Positions 17,502 to 26,224 are shown, counted from the stretch's first letter. The stretch: 64,000 nucleotides of DNA from Sedimenticola_A sp040506895 (GCA_040506895.1 JBEVVY010000001.1:2209638-2273637), one strand, 5' to 3'. Numbers and translations are program-made. The notes: a model not told the origin generated them from the sequence alone.

Positions 17502-18281
17502 TCAGTCGTACTCTCTGTCTTTCCAGGTCCGTACCGCGGTAAACACCTCGGCGCCACTGTTCAGTTCACTTCCCGCGTAACGGCCGGCGGCGGCTATCAC
17601 CTCCGCCACACCGGTACGCAGAAAAGGGTTGGTCTGTAACTCGAGTTCCAGGCTGGAGGGCACAGTAGGCTCCCCTCTCTCCCTCAACCCGCGGGCATTC
17701 GCCTCCCGCTCGGCCAGTGCCGGATTGTCCGGCTCCACCCAGCGGGCAAAGCCGAGATTGGCCAGGGTGTACTCATGGGCACAGTAGACCAGGGTTTCGG
17801 GAGGCAGGCCGGCAATGCGTTGCAATGACCGGTGCAGCTGTTCATGGGTGCCACTGAAGACCCGGCCGCAACCGGCGGCGAAGAGGGTATCACCACAGAA
17901 CAGGGCACCCTCTCCGAAGTATGCCACGTGCCCCTCGGTATGCCCGGGCACATCCATCACCTGCAGGCGGGCCTGCAGGCCCGGCAATGCAATGGTGTCG
18001 CCATCAGCCACGGGGCGCTCCACGGTCCTGATCGCCTCGTTCGCCGGACCGTAGACCACCGCTTGCGGAAAGGCCGCCTTGAGATCCGCCACGCCCCCGG
18101 TATGGTCACCATGCTTGTGGGTGATCAGGACCGCGCCCAGGCTGAGTTTCTCCCTGCGCAGCAGATCCAGAACAGGCTCCTCGTCACCGGGATCCACCAC
18201 GGCAACCGTGCTGCTGCCGGGCTCCCGCAACAACCAGATATAGTTGTCGTCGAAAGCGCGAATCGGGGTGATCTCCAGCAT
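17502..18281 (-). CDS. gloB: hydroxyacylglutathione hydrolase (glyoxalase II)
   Basis: 259-residue metallo-beta-lactamase-fold enzyme converting S-lactoylglutathione to lactate and glutathione. The dinuclear metal motif is THKHGDHTGG (first variable His replaced by Lys), then HTEGHVAYF, and AGCGRVFSGTHEQ with the C-terminal HAGH-type domain. Length is normal. Nine bases separate it from hisI upstream, and pyrC follows immediately. Confidence 0.93.
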   Translation of the reverse strand: MLEITPIRAFDDNYIWLLREPGSSTVAVVDPGDEEPVLDLLRREKLSLGAVLITHKHGDHTGGVADLKAAFPQAVVYGPANEAIRTVERPVADGDTIALPGLQARLQVMDVPGHTEGHVAYFGEGALFCGDTLFAAGCGRVFSGTHEQLHRSLQRIAGLPPETLVYCAHEYTLANLGFARWVEPDNPALAEREANARGLRERGEPTVPSSLELELQTNPFLRTGVAEVIAAAGRYAGSELNSGAEVFTAVRTWKDREYD

Positions 18282-18290
18282 CGCCGGTGC

Positions 18291-18716
18291 CTATTTTCCG
18301 TACAGCTCTTCGGGATCGATCAGGGGTTCGTCCACCACTTCGACGCGATCACCGCGCACCGCGTTGTAGAAACAACTCCGGCGACCGGTATGACAGGCCG
18401 GTCCGGTCTGATCCACCAACAGCAGAATAGTGTCGCCGTCGCAGTCGAAACGCATATCCTTGAGCACCTGCACCTGCCCCGAAGACTCGCCCTTGCGCCA
18501 GAGCTGCTGGCGTGAACGGGACCAGTAGCAGACACGTCCTTTCTCCAGGGTCTCGTCAAGGGAGACCCGGTTCATCCAGGCCATCATCAGCACCTCTCCG
18601 CTATCATGCTGCTGGGCGATGGCCGGAATCAGGCCATCGGCGTTGTACGGGAGATTGTCCAGCACCTCTTCCAGGGGCAGCCCTTCACCGAGTTTGAATT
18701 TTTCAGTCTGTTTCAT
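18291..18716 (-). CDS. hisI: phosphoribosyl-AMP cyclohydrolase
   Basis: 141-residue stand-alone HisI, third step of histidine biosynthesis. Family motifs are VLMMAWMN, GRVCYWSRSRQQLWRKGESSG, the zinc/magnesium segment MRFDCDGDTILLLVDQTGPACHTGRRSCFY. No HisE domain is fused. First gene of a hisI-gloB-pyrC run on the minus strand, divergent from fur. Confidence 0.95.
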   Translation of the reverse strand: MKQTEKFKLGEGLPLEEVLDNLPYNADGLIPAIAQQHDSGEVLMMAWMNRVSLDETLEKGRVCYWSRSRQQLWRKGESSGQVQVLKDMRFDCDGDTILLLVDQTGPACHTGRRSCFYNAVRGDRVEVVDEPLIDPEELYGK

Positions 18717-18826
18717 TTTTCTACTTCAGCCGTTTTATATCGAACCATCATAGCACTGTTTGCATTGGATGAGCCGGGCTGGGGTATACTCGTCCCAGTG
18801 ATCGGCATTAGGAAGGAAGCCAGGTT

Positions 18827-19252
18827 GTGACCGAGATTTCAACCAAGCTCAAACAGGCGGGCCTGAAGGTGACCCTGCCAAGACTGAAGATCCTCGAGAT
18901 GCTGGAGGAGAATCGCGGCCGCCATGTCAGTGCCGAGGATATCTATCGCATGATGCTAGACAGGGAAGAGGATATCGGAGTCGCCACCATCTACCGGGTG
19001 CTGACCCAGTGTGAGCAGGCGGGCCTGGTGAGCCGGCTCCAGTTCGAGGGCGGCAAGGCCGTATTCGAAGTTGCCGAAGACAAGCATCACGACCATATCG
19101 TCTGCGTGAAGTGCGGCCACGTGGAGGAGTTTCACGACGAAACCATCGAGGCTCGCCAGCGGGAGATCGCCCAGGAGGCTGGCTTCGAGATGGATGACCA
19201 CAGCATGGTTCTTTATGGGCTGTGCAAAGCATGCCGTGAACAATCATCATGA
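18827..19252 (+). CDS. fur: ferric uptake regulator Fur
   Basis: 141-residue classical Fur. Contains the DNA-binding part with GVATIYRVLTQCEQAGLV, the metal site EDKHHDHIVCVKCGHVEEFHD with CxxC, and a second LCKACREQ CxxC near the C terminus. It starts with GTG at 18827 after GGAAGGAAG. The stop overlaps the next gene's ATG by four bases. This is the housekeeping Fur; the cysteine-free homologue at 1911 is distinct. Confidence 0.95.
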   Translation: MTEISTKLKQAGLKVTLPRLKILEMLEENRGRHVSAEDIYRMMLDREEDIGVATIYRVLTQCEQAGLVSRLQFEGGKAVFEVAEDKHHDHIVCVKCGHVEEFHDETIEARQREIAQEAGFEMDDHSMVLYGLCKACREQSS

Positions 19253-19587
19253 ACGAACACGAGACGATCAGGAAACAGCTGCTGAAACGCCGGGATGAAC
19301 TCAACCGGCGCATCAACGAGATCACCGACGAGGTACGCCACAGCGACGGCCCCCTCCCCTCGGACTTTTCCGAACAGGCGGTGGAACGTGAGAACGAAGA
19401 GGTGCTGGACGCCCTGGGTGAGGCAGGCCGCAGGGAGCTCAGCCAGATCAACCGCACCCTTGCCCGCATAGACTCCGGTGACTACGGTATCTGCGCGGAG
19501 TGCGGCGTGGATATCCCTGAAGCCCGCCTCGACGTGCTGCCCCACTCCACCCTCTGTGTCCCCTGCGCCGAGAAGCAGCAGAACTGA
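19249..19587 (+). CDS. TraR/DksA-family C4 zinc-finger protein
   Basis: 112 residues: N-terminal coiled coil (about 1-75), then ICAEC...CVPC at the C terminus, the four-cysteine zinc finger of the DksA/TraR family. It is shorter than DksA (about 150) and has DSGDYGICAEC rather than the DksA sequence, so it is a DksA-like RNA polymerase-binding or regulatory protein of unknown target. Four-base overlap with fur suggests coupling. Confidence 0.85.
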   Translation: MNEHETIRKQLLKRRDELNRRINEITDEVRHSDGPLPSDFSEQAVERENEEVLDALGEAGRRELSQINRTLARIDSGDYGICAECGVDIPEARLDVLPHSTLCVPCAEKQQN

Positions 19588-19675
19588 CCCGGCACCCTGC
19601 AGCCATTGCGAAATATCATTGGCCCAAACGCCGTCCGGCGACAAGATAGGGTATCCGACCGATTGATACCCTGCC

Positions 19676-20239
19676 ATGAAGAGAACCATCATCCTGGTCC
19701 TGTGCGGACTGTCCCTCTGCGCTACGGGCTGCAGCGAGAAGCCCGTCCTGGGCGCCGACAGCACCTTGCCGCCGCTTGTCGAGGCCGCCGAGGCGGGTGA
19801 CATCGGCCGCCTCGAGAGCCTGCTCTCCGACAACGCCAGGGTGGATGTGCGTGACCTGTGTGAATGGACCCCGCTGATGAAAGCCGCTCTCAACGGCCAT
19901 ACCGAGGTAGCCAGGCGCCTGCTCGCCGCCGGTGCCGCCGTGGATCTCGGGGACAAGGGCGGCTACACGGCCCTGATGCTCGCCGCGTCCAACAACCACG
20001 GCACACTCGTCAGGTTGCTGTTGAAACACGGCGCAGACCCCAATCACCGGGAGCACACCAAGGGCTGGACGGCCCTGATCTGGGCCGCCAAGCGGGGACA
20101 TGAAGAACCGGTCGGGCTGCTTCTGGCCGCCAACGCCGATCCATCGATCAGGGACCACGAGGGCAAATCGGCCCTGGACTGGGCGGCAGCGGAGTCCCAT
20201 ACCGGGGTAGAGAGACAGCTCCAGGGGCTGGCGCTTTAG
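19676..20239 (+). CDS. ankyrin-repeat lipoprotein
   Basis: 187 residues. The signal peptide ends in a lipobox (LCATGC), so the mature protein starts at Cys 19 and is membrane-anchored. At least four ankyrin repeats follow (WTPLMKAALNGHTEVARRLL, YTALMLAASNNHGTLVRLLL, WTALIWAAKRGHEEPVGLLL, then ALDWAAAESHTGV). Probably a periplasmic protein-binding scaffold; partner unknown. 88 bases after the DksA-like gene, with no obvious terminator between. Confidence 0.88.
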   Translation: MKRTIILVLCGLSLCATGCSEKPVLGADSTLPPLVEAAEAGDIGRLESLLSDNARVDVRDLCEWTPLMKAALNGHTEVARRLLAAGAAVDLGDKGGYTALMLAASNNHGTLVRLLLKHGADPNHREHTKGWTALIWAAKRGHEEPVGLLLAANADPSIRDHEGKSALDWAAAESHTGVERQLQGLAL

Positions 20240-20359
20240 TTGACCCAGGTCATGCTTGATTGCCACCCCCTATAAATATTATGAAATAGAGCTAGGATTG
20301 AAGGCAGTCGGTGACTTGATACCGACGTGAAACAGGCATTCCCAAAACGGAGAACAGTG

Positions 20360-20818
20360 ATGGCATCGATTTCAAATGACCAACAACTGCGCGCAGCGCT
20401 GGACAACCTCTCCGTCGAAGAGCAGCGGGCAATTGGCGCCCGGTTCGCAAAGAGCGTGGCATCTCTTACCGACAACGGTCGCCTGCTCAAAGCGCTGGAC
20501 ACAGCCATGGAACCCGATGCCAGCAGCGAGGAGCGCGAAGAGGCCTACAAGGCTGCCAAGTCCATCTCCGTGCAGACCTACACTGCCTGCGGCCGGGATG
20601 CCGACTGGGATGCCCAGGCAGAGCACTTCGTCGCCTCCGCATGCTCTGCCGCACTGACACCAGACGCCCTGATCACCGAAAAGCAGAACCTGGCCTGGAA
20701 AGCGGCCATCCAGGCCCGCATGGCGAAGAACTGCATGATGATCGGCAGCGGAGAAGGCGACGTGGATAACGAAGCGGTAATCCAGTATGAGATCACCGAG
20801 GAGTTCACCGCTGCCTGA
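20360..20818 (+). CDS. hypothetical protein (152 aa)
   Basis: I do not recognise a family. The ATG at 20360 (MASISNDQQLRAAL) is preferred over 20327 because GGAGA lies 8 bases upstream. The sequence is mostly helical (LDNLSVEEQRAIGARFAKSV) with four or five cysteines spread through the middle (YTACGRDADW, SACSAAL, KNCMMIG), which could bind metal, and a C terminus NEAVIQYEITEEF. No signal peptide or membrane helix. A possible promoter TTGATT...TATAAA lies about 80 bases upstream. Monocistronic. Confidence 0.75.
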   Translation: MASISNDQQLRAALDNLSVEEQRAIGARFAKSVASLTDNGRLLKALDTAMEPDASSEEREEAYKAAKSISVQTYTACGRDADWDAQAEHFVASACSAALTPDALITEKQNLAWKAAIQARMAKNCMMIGSGEGDVDNEAVIQYEITEEFTAA

Positions 20819-20903
20819 TCTCCCGGCACACCAGGGGACAACGTGCTATAACCACACGAGCAGCCTGTTTAGTCTGCCACACAGGTGTGGGTAGAATCAG
20901 ATT

Positions 20904-21236
20904 ATGAATGCCATAGCCGGAGCCTCCATGCAACAGACCATCCAACAGAAGATCCAGGATGCATTGCAGCCCATGCACCTCGAGGTGATCGACGAGAGCC
21001 ACATGCACAATGTGCCCGAGGGCACCCAGTCGCATTTCAAGGTGGTGGTCGTCTGCGAGCAGTTCGAAGGAAAGAACCTGCTGGCCAGGCACCGCATGAT
21101 CAACGGACTGCTGAAGACAGAATTCGACCAGGGGCTGCATGCCCTGGCGCTACATACCATGACCCCGCAGGAGTGGTTCGACAAGGGGGGCGTGGCACCG
21201 CAGTCACCGGAGTGCCTCGGGGGAGGCGTCAAGTAA
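20904..21236 (+). CDS. BolA-family protein
   Basis: 110 residues from the ATG at 20904, or about 102 from Met 9. Contains the BolA fold with HLEVIDESHMHNVPEGTQSHFKVVVVCEQFEG and the signature helix ARHRMINGLLKTEF, with the invariant His (HALALHTMTPQEW). BolA proteins bind [2Fe-2S] clusters jointly with monothiol glutaredoxins. The next gene, three bases downstream, is a glutaredoxin-fold protein. Confidence 0.92.
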   Translation: MNAIAGASMQQTIQQKIQDALQPMHLEVIDESHMHNVPEGTQSHFKVVVVCEQFEGKNLLARHRMINGLLKTEFDQGLHALALHTMTPQEWFDKGGVAPQSPECLGGGVK

Positions 21237-21239
21237 CGA

Positions 21240-21584
21240 ATGGGCATACTTCGCCTTCTCTCCGGCCTGCTCAGCAGTGCGAGCCAGGAGACTGCCCGCT
21301 CGGAGCAGGAGCAGAAAGAGGTCGACCTTCGCACCGCAAGGCTTGCACTCTACCAGTTTGACAGCTGTCCCTACTGCATCAGGGTCAACCGCGCAATCAA
21401 CAGGCTGGGTCTCAATATCACCCGCAGGAATATCCACCAGTCAGCCGAGCATGCCGCCGAACTCCGCCGGGGCGGCGGGAAGAGCCAGGTACCCTGCCTG
21501 CGCATAGCGCACCGGGACAAACCTGCCGAGTGGCTCTACGAATCGGCCGATATCATCAAATATCTGGAACAGGAATTCTCATAG
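21240..21584 (+). CDS. glutaredoxin-family protein with CPYC
   Basis: 114 residues: an N-terminal helix/anchor-like stretch (MGILRLLSGLLSS), then the glutaredoxin fold LALYQFDSCPYCIRVNRAINRL with the dithiol CPYC and the cis-Pro segment SQVPCLRI. The C terminus ESADIIKYLEQEF is typical. Directly after a BolA gene, so a shared role in iron-sulfur or thiol handling is likely. BolA partners are usually monothiol CGFS glutaredoxins, so the CPYC version here is a deviation. Confidence 0.88.
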   Translation: MGILRLLSGLLSSASQETARSEQEQKEVDLRTARLALYQFDSCPYCIRVNRAINRLGLNITRRNIHQSAEHAAELRRGGGKSQVPCLRIAHRDKPAEWLYESADIIKYLEQEFS

Positions 21585-21655
21585 GAAACAAAGGCCTGGA
21601 GAATTAACCAAGCAAAATACTCAGTTGCGGGTACATTCGTTTTTCTACTAAGGTT

Positions 21656-21703
21656 GGATAAATAAATAAATAACAGAAACCAACCGAAGACGATACTTCG
21701 GCA
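21656..21703 (+). repeat. TAAA tandem repeat and hairpin in the leader of the next gene
   Basis: About four TAAA units (21658-21673), then an inverted repeat CCGAAG/CTTCGG (21686-21703), both upstream of the GGAGG of the 21722 gene. Probably an mRNA leader structure. Confidence 0.45.
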
Positions 21704-21721
21704 TAGAGACTGGAGGATTTG

Positions 21722-22087
21722 ATGACTGTCTGTACCCGCGTCAAAGGTTATATGCGCGTCCACGAACGGGTGGCGGATTTCTTCTCCCTGCTTGCAGTCG
21801 CACTGCTGTTCAGCACCATCTGGGCCGCCATCGAATACCAGTCGCTGATCTTCCAATGGACCCAGGACAACATCATTGTCCACGGCTCTGCCCTCATCGT
21901 TGCACTGGTCGCAGACGTCTTCCTGATCTTCCTGTTCCTCAATATCGGCTCATCACGTCTATCCACTGAAGACGACGATGCCTGTTTCGGCACTTTCCGC
22001 GGACGCCGCCACGGCGGCACCTCCATCGGCACCGCCTTCAGCAACTGGGTCGACCACATGGAACACGTCAACAAGAAGCACCGCTGA
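21722..22087 (+). CDS. small two-helix membrane protein
   Basis: 121 residues, unknown family. Two hydrophobic segments (about 21-38 FFSLLAVALLFSTIWAA and 57-75 SALIVALVADVFLIFLFL) separated by a short loop, then a soluble C-terminal tail with RGRRHGG and HMEHVNKKHR. The ATG at 21722 is used because GGAGG lies six bases upstream. Monocistronic; a weak hairpin terminator follows. Confidence 0.8.
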   Translation: MTVCTRVKGYMRVHERVADFFSLLAVALLFSTIWAAIEYQSLIFQWTQDNIIVHGSALIVALVADVFLIFLFLNIGSSRLSTEDDDACFGTFRGRRHGGTSIGTAFSNWVDHMEHVNKKHR

Positions 22088-22095
22088 CCCGCGGC

Positions 22096-22116
22096 AACCG
22101 GACACCCGCCGGTTTT
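22096..22116 (+). terminator. weak hairpin terminator
   Basis: AACCGG/CCGGTT stem (22096-22101 / 22109-22114) followed by TTTC, just after the 22087 stop. Confidence 0.4.
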
Positions 22117-22165
22117 CATTGCCCAATCACCGAATAGCGGCTAGCCTTGATTGTAAACAACAATC

Positions 22166-23029
22166 ATGGGCCTGACCGTGCTCACTGACCGGATCTTCCA
22201 ACGATTGACACTGCTACTGGCCAGCCTGCTGCTAGTGGCCGGCTGCGCATCCATGGCCACCCAGCAGCTTGCCGGCAATATCGCCAGTGCCATGCTCAAC
22301 CAGGACGATCCCGATACCGTCATGGCGGGCGCACCCGCCTATCTCCTGCTGCTGGACGGCATGATCGCTGACAATCCGAAGGACCCGGATCTGCTGATGG
22401 CCGGCGCCAAACTCTACGGCGCCTATGCAGCCGGCCTGTCAGAGGAAGCGGAGCGGGAGCAACGCCTCACACGGCGCGCCCTCGACTATGCCCGCAGGGC
22501 TTTCTGCCAGGCGGAATCCGCGGCGTGTGAAGCCGAGACCTCACCGTTCGAACAGTACAACGGGGTGGTGGCCACCATCGGCAAACAATCACTGGCAGAA
22601 CTCTATACCTACGCCTCGAGCTGGGCAGGCCAGATCAAGGCCCACAGCGACGACTGGAATGCCGTGGCGGACCTGGCCAAGGTGGAACTGCTGATGCAGC
22701 GGGTGGTGGACCTGGAGCCGGCTTACGAACGCGGCCGTGCGCAACTCTACCTGGGCGTACTCCGCTCCCAGCTTCCCCCAAGCCTGGGAGGCAAGCCCGA
22801 AACCGGGCGCCGGCACTTCGAGCTTGCCCTCGAGTACTCCGGCGAGCGGGACCTTATCGCCAAGGTGGAGTTTGCCCGCAGCTATGCCCGGCTGGTGTTC
22901 AACCAGGCGCTCCATGACAGGCTGCTCAGGGAGGTGATCGAGGCGGATGCCCTCGAGCCGGACCTGACCCTGAGCAACGTGATCGCCAAACGCCGCGCAA
23001 AAACACTGTTGGAAGATGACTACTTTTAG
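22166..23029 (+). CDS. TRAP-associated TPR lipoprotein TatT family
   Basis: 287-residue lipoprotein with lipobox LVAGC near residue 27. The rest is an all-helical TPR-like array of the TatT family (Treponema Tp0956 type), with the characteristic ALDYARRAFCQAES and VELLMQRVVDLEPAYERG segments. TatT forms trimers that dock several TRAP binding proteins in the periplasm. Here it stands directly before a DctP-like gene (30 bases), matching the described TPAT arrangement. Confidence 0.85.
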   Translation: MGLTVLTDRIFQRLTLLLASLLLVAGCASMATQQLAGNIASAMLNQDDPDTVMAGAPAYLLLLDGMIADNPKDPDLLMAGAKLYGAYAAGLSEEAEREQRLTRRALDYARRAFCQAESAACEAETSPFEQYNGVVATIGKQSLAELYTYASSWAGQIKAHSDDWNAVADLAKVELLMQRVVDLEPAYERGRAQLYLGVLRSQLPPSLGGKPETGRRHFELALEYSGERDLIAKVEFARSYARLVFNQALHDRLLREVIEADALEPDLTLSNVIAKRRAKTLLEDDYF

Positions 23030-23059
23030 GGCCTGTCGACAGGCTACCGGGAGACCGAA

Positions 23060-24058
23060 ATGAACACCCTGATCCGCACCGCCCTGCTGACCATCTCACT
23101 GCTCCTGGCATTCCCGCTCCAGGCGGTAACGCTGAAGATCGCAACCGTGGTGCCCGACGGCACCTCCTGGATGAAGGCGATGCGCAGCGCCGCCAAGACC
23201 ATCAAGCAGGAGACCGATGGCCGGGTGAAACTGCGCTTCTACCCGGGCGGCATCATGGGCAATGACAACAGCGTGCTGAGAAAGATCCGCGTTGGGCAGC
23301 TCCACGGTGGCGCCATCACCGGCGGCGGCCTCTCCACCATCTACCCTGACGCCAGCCTCTACAGCATGCCGTTTCTCTTCCGCTCTTCAGAAGAGGTGGA
23401 CCATGTACGCAAGACCATCGACCCCGAGATGATCGAAGGCCTGAAAAAGAAGGGCTTTATCAGCTACGGTCTCAGTGAAGGCGGCTTCGCCTACCTGATG
23501 TCCAATGAACGGATCATGTCAATGGAGGACCTGCGGGCACAGAAGGTGTGGGCACCGGAGGGTGACCCCATCACCCGTGCCGCTTTCGGGGCCGTGGATG
23601 TGTCACCGATCGCCCTGCCCATCACCGATGTGCTGACCGGGCTGCAGACCGGCCTGATCAACACCATCGGCACCTCCCCCATCGGTGCCATCGCCCTGCA
23701 GTGGCATACCCGCGTGAAGTACATGGTGGACGTCCCCCTGATCTATCTCTACGCCAGCCTGGTCATCAACGAGAAAGCCCTGAGGCGCGTATCGCCCAAG
23801 GACCGCGCAGTGCTCCGGCGTGTCCTGGGTGACACCTTCGAACAGCTCAACAGGCAGAACCGCAAGGAGAGCGACAGCGCCAGAAGCGCCCTGCAGAAAC
23901 AGGGGATCGAGTTCCTCAATCCGTCACTGGAGCATATGCAGGCGTGGCAGGACGCGGTGAACGCCAGTATCGAGGAGATGGGCAAGGACGGCAGCTACAG
24001 CCCCGAGATGCGCAACAGGATTCTCCAACTGCTGGCCGCCTTCAGAAAGGGCGGCTGA
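23060..24058 (+). CDS. TRAP transporter solute-binding protein (DctP/TatP family)
   Basis: 332 residues with a signal peptide ending near LQAVT. DctP fold: KIATVVPDGTSWMKAM at the N terminus, KLRFYPGGIMGNDN, and the hinge/ligand region GLSEGGFAYLMSN. It captures an organic substrate for the membrane pair DctQ-DctM downstream. The TatP subfamily binds hydrophobic or unusual ligands in known members; the ligand here is unknown. Confidence 0.92.
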   Translation: MNTLIRTALLTISLLLAFPLQAVTLKIATVVPDGTSWMKAMRSAAKTIKQETDGRVKLRFYPGGIMGNDNSVLRKIRVGQLHGGAITGGGLSTIYPDASLYSMPFLFRSSEEVDHVRKTIDPEMIEGLKKKGFISYGLSEGGFAYLMSNERIMSMEDLRAQKVWAPEGDPITRAAFGAVDVSPIALPITDVLTGLQTGLINTIGTSPIGAIALQWHTRVKYMVDVPLIYLYASLVINEKALRRVSPKDRAVLRRVLGDTFEQLNRQNRKESDSARSALQKQGIEFLNPSLEHMQAWQDAVNASIEEMGKDGSYSPEMRNRILQLLAAFRKGG

Positions 24059-24066
24059 GACGCCTG

Positions 24067-24396
24067 ATGGAACCCCGCAACCTTTTCTACGGCATACCCC
24101 GCATCAGCAAAGGCGAGGCGTTCGAAGAGCTGCTTGCATGTCACAACGTCTCCATCGAGCGTATCGTCAGTGCGCCGGGCACTCTCTCCGAGGTGTTCGA
24201 GCAGACCCAGGACGAGTGGGTACTCATACTTCAAGGCAGCGCGAAATTAAAGCTGGATAACCGCCTCCATGAGCTGTCACAGGGCGACTGTCTCTTCATC
24301 CCCGCCCACGCACCTCACCAGGTACTGGAGACCTCCGAATCCCCCCTCTGCACCTGGCTGGCGGTACATATCCACCCCTTGAACGACACCCCTTGA
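24067..24396 (+). CDS. cupin-domain protein inside the TRAP cluster
   Basis: 109 residues, one cupin domain: DEWVLILQGSAKLKLDN (beta strands of motif 1) and GDCLFIPAHAPHQV (motif 2 with the metal His). Motif 1 lacks the usual HxH, so metal binding may be partial. Placed between the solute-binding and membrane genes, eight bases after the first, so it is co-transcribed. It may act on, or sense, the transported compound. Confidence 0.82.
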   Translation: MEPRNLFYGIPRISKGEAFEELLACHNVSIERIVSAPGTLSEVFEQTQDEWVLILQGSAKLKLDNRLHELSQGDCLFIPAHAPHQVLETSESPLCTWLAVHIHPLNDTP

Positions 24397-24467
24397 TAAT
24401 CATCATTTTGACTTCTGGACAACTCGGACCAGAATTAAGGTATAAACGAAAACCACAAGGGATTGCC

Positions 24468-24950
24468 ATGAAGCGCCTGCTGAGCATCGTGCTGTTCCTG
24501 GAAGACAGCCTGCTGGTGTTGCTGCTCAGCGCCATGATCCTGCTCGCCTCATCCCAGATCCTGATGCGCAATGCCTGGGATATGGGTCAGTTCTGGATCG
24601 ATCCCCTGCTGCGCCTGCTGGTCCTCTGGCTGGGCCTGCTCGGCGCCATGGCGGCCACCCGTGAGAGCCGCCATATCAGCATCGATATCGTCTCCCACCA
24701 CCTGCCTCCCCAGGTCCGCGCCGCAGTCCACTTGGTAACCGACCTGTTTGCCGCCGCTGTCTGCGCACTGCTCGCCTACCATGCGGCCCGGTTTGTACTG
24801 TTCGAGCGCGAGGACGGTACCCTGCTGTTTCTCTCCATCCCGGCCTGGGTGGGTGAACTGGTGCTGCCCATCGGCTTCGGCATCATGGCCCTGCGCTTCC
24901 TGCTCAACGGCCTGCTGGGACACAAAGAGAACGAGGAGGAGCGACCATGA
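24468..24950 (+). CDS. TRAP transporter small membrane subunit (DctQ type)
   Basis: About 160 residues with four transmembrane helices, including LLVLLLSAMILLASSQILMRN and the family stretch ESRHISIDIVSHHLPP. The ATG at 24468 follows AAGGGA. Overlaps the large subunit's ATG by four bases. Confidence 0.9.
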   Translation: MKRLLSIVLFLEDSLLVLLLSAMILLASSQILMRNAWDMGQFWIDPLLRLLVLWLGLLGAMAATRESRHISIDIVSHHLPPQVRAAVHLVTDLFAAAVCALLAYHAARFVLFEREDGTLLFLSIPAWVGELVLPIGFGIMALRFLLNGLLGHKENEEERP

Positions 24951-26224
24951 TCCTCTTCGGCCTGCTGCTGATCCTGCTGGCACTGATGGGGGCACCGCTC
25001 TTCTCGGTGATTGCCGCCAGCGCGATGATGGGATTTTACCGCTCGGAGATCGACCTCTCGGTGGTCCTGATAGAGTTTTTCCGCATCGCCGAGATGCCGG
25101 TGCTCCTGGCCATCCCCCTGTTCACCTTCGCCGGTTACGTGCTCAGTGAAAGCAGGGCCCCGCAACGCCTCGTCAGACTGACAACCGCACTGCTCAGCTG
25201 GATGCCGGGGGGCCTGGCGATGATCTCCCTGGTGGGTTGTGCGTTGTTCACCGCCTTCACCGGCGCCTCGGGAGTGACCATCGTCGCCCTCGGCGCACTG
25301 CTCTACCCGGCCCTGAAGCATGCCGGTTATTCCGAGAACTTCGGTCTCGGCCTGGTCACCACCTCCGGCAGCCTGGGACTGCTGTTCGCCCCGGCCCTGC
25401 CGTTGATTCTCTACGCCGTGGTCGCCCAGCAAATGGGGCTTGGTGGCAATATCACCGTCGACGCCATGTTCCTGGCTGGCATTCTGCCCGGCACCCTGAT
25501 GCTGATCCTGCTGTCGGGCTGGAGCATCTGGCACAGCCGCAACCTGTTCCTGCCGAAATTCTCCCTGGCCGAGGCGTCAAGCGCGATCAGGGAGGCGATG
25601 TGGGAGATCCCGCTGCCGATCGTCATTCTCGGTGGCATCTACAGCGGCTACTTCGCCATCTCGGAAGCGGCGGCCGTCACCGCCCTCTACGTACTGGTGG
25701 TGGAGGTGTTCATCCACCGCGAGATCCCGTTGCGTAAACTGCCGCGGGTGATGCGCGAATCGATGATCATGGTGGGCGGTATCCTGGTGATCCTGGGCGT
25801 CTCACTGGCCTCGACCAACTACCTGATCGATGCGGAGATCCCCAGCAAGCTGTTCGATACCATCAGATCCCTGGTACAGGACAAGCTCACCTTCCTGCTG
25901 CTGCTGAATATCTTTCTGCTGGTCCTGGGCACCATGCTGGACATCTTCTCGGCCCTGGTACTGATGGTTCCGCTGCTGCTGCCCATCGCCCTGGGCTACG
26001 GGGTGGACCCGGTTCACCTGGGCATCATCTTTCTCGCCAACATGCAGATCGGATACTTCACCCCGCCGGTGGGCATGAACCTGTTCATTGCCAGTTACCG
26101 TTTCAAGAAGCCGATCATGCAGCTCTACATTGCAACCCTGCCCTGGTTCCTGATCCTGTTCGGTGCGGTGCTGCTGATCACCTACTGGCCATGGCTCTCA
26201 CTGGCGCTGCTGGATAGCGGGTAG
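24947..26224 (+). CDS. TRAP transporter large permease (DctM type)
   Basis: 425 residues, about 11-12 transmembrane helices; the channel subunit of a sodium-coupled TRAP system. Shows GYVLSESRAPQRLVRL, GASGVTIVALGALLYP and GYFTPPVGMNLFIAS, the conserved DctM loops. The last 43 bases overlap the end of a gene on the opposite strand. Confidence 0.93.
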   Translation: MILFGLLLILLALMGAPLFSVIAASAMMGFYRSEIDLSVVLIEFFRIAEMPVLLAIPLFTFAGYVLSESRAPQRLVRLTTALLSWMPGGLAMISLVGCALFTAFTGASGVTIVALGALLYPALKHAGYSENFGLGLVTTSGSLGLLFAPALPLILYAVVAQQMGLGGNITVDAMFLAGILPGTLMLILLSGWSIWHSRNLFLPKFSLAEASSAIREAMWEIPLPIVILGGIYSGYFAISEAAAVTALYVLVVEVFIHREIPLRKLPRVMRESMIMVGGILVILGVSLASTNYLIDAEIPSKLFDTIRSLVQDKLTFLLLLNIFLLVLGTMLDIFSALVLMVPLLLPIALGYGVDPVHLGIIFLANMQIGYFTPPVGMNLFIASYRFKKPIMQLYIATLPWFLILFGAVLLITYWPWLSLALLDSG

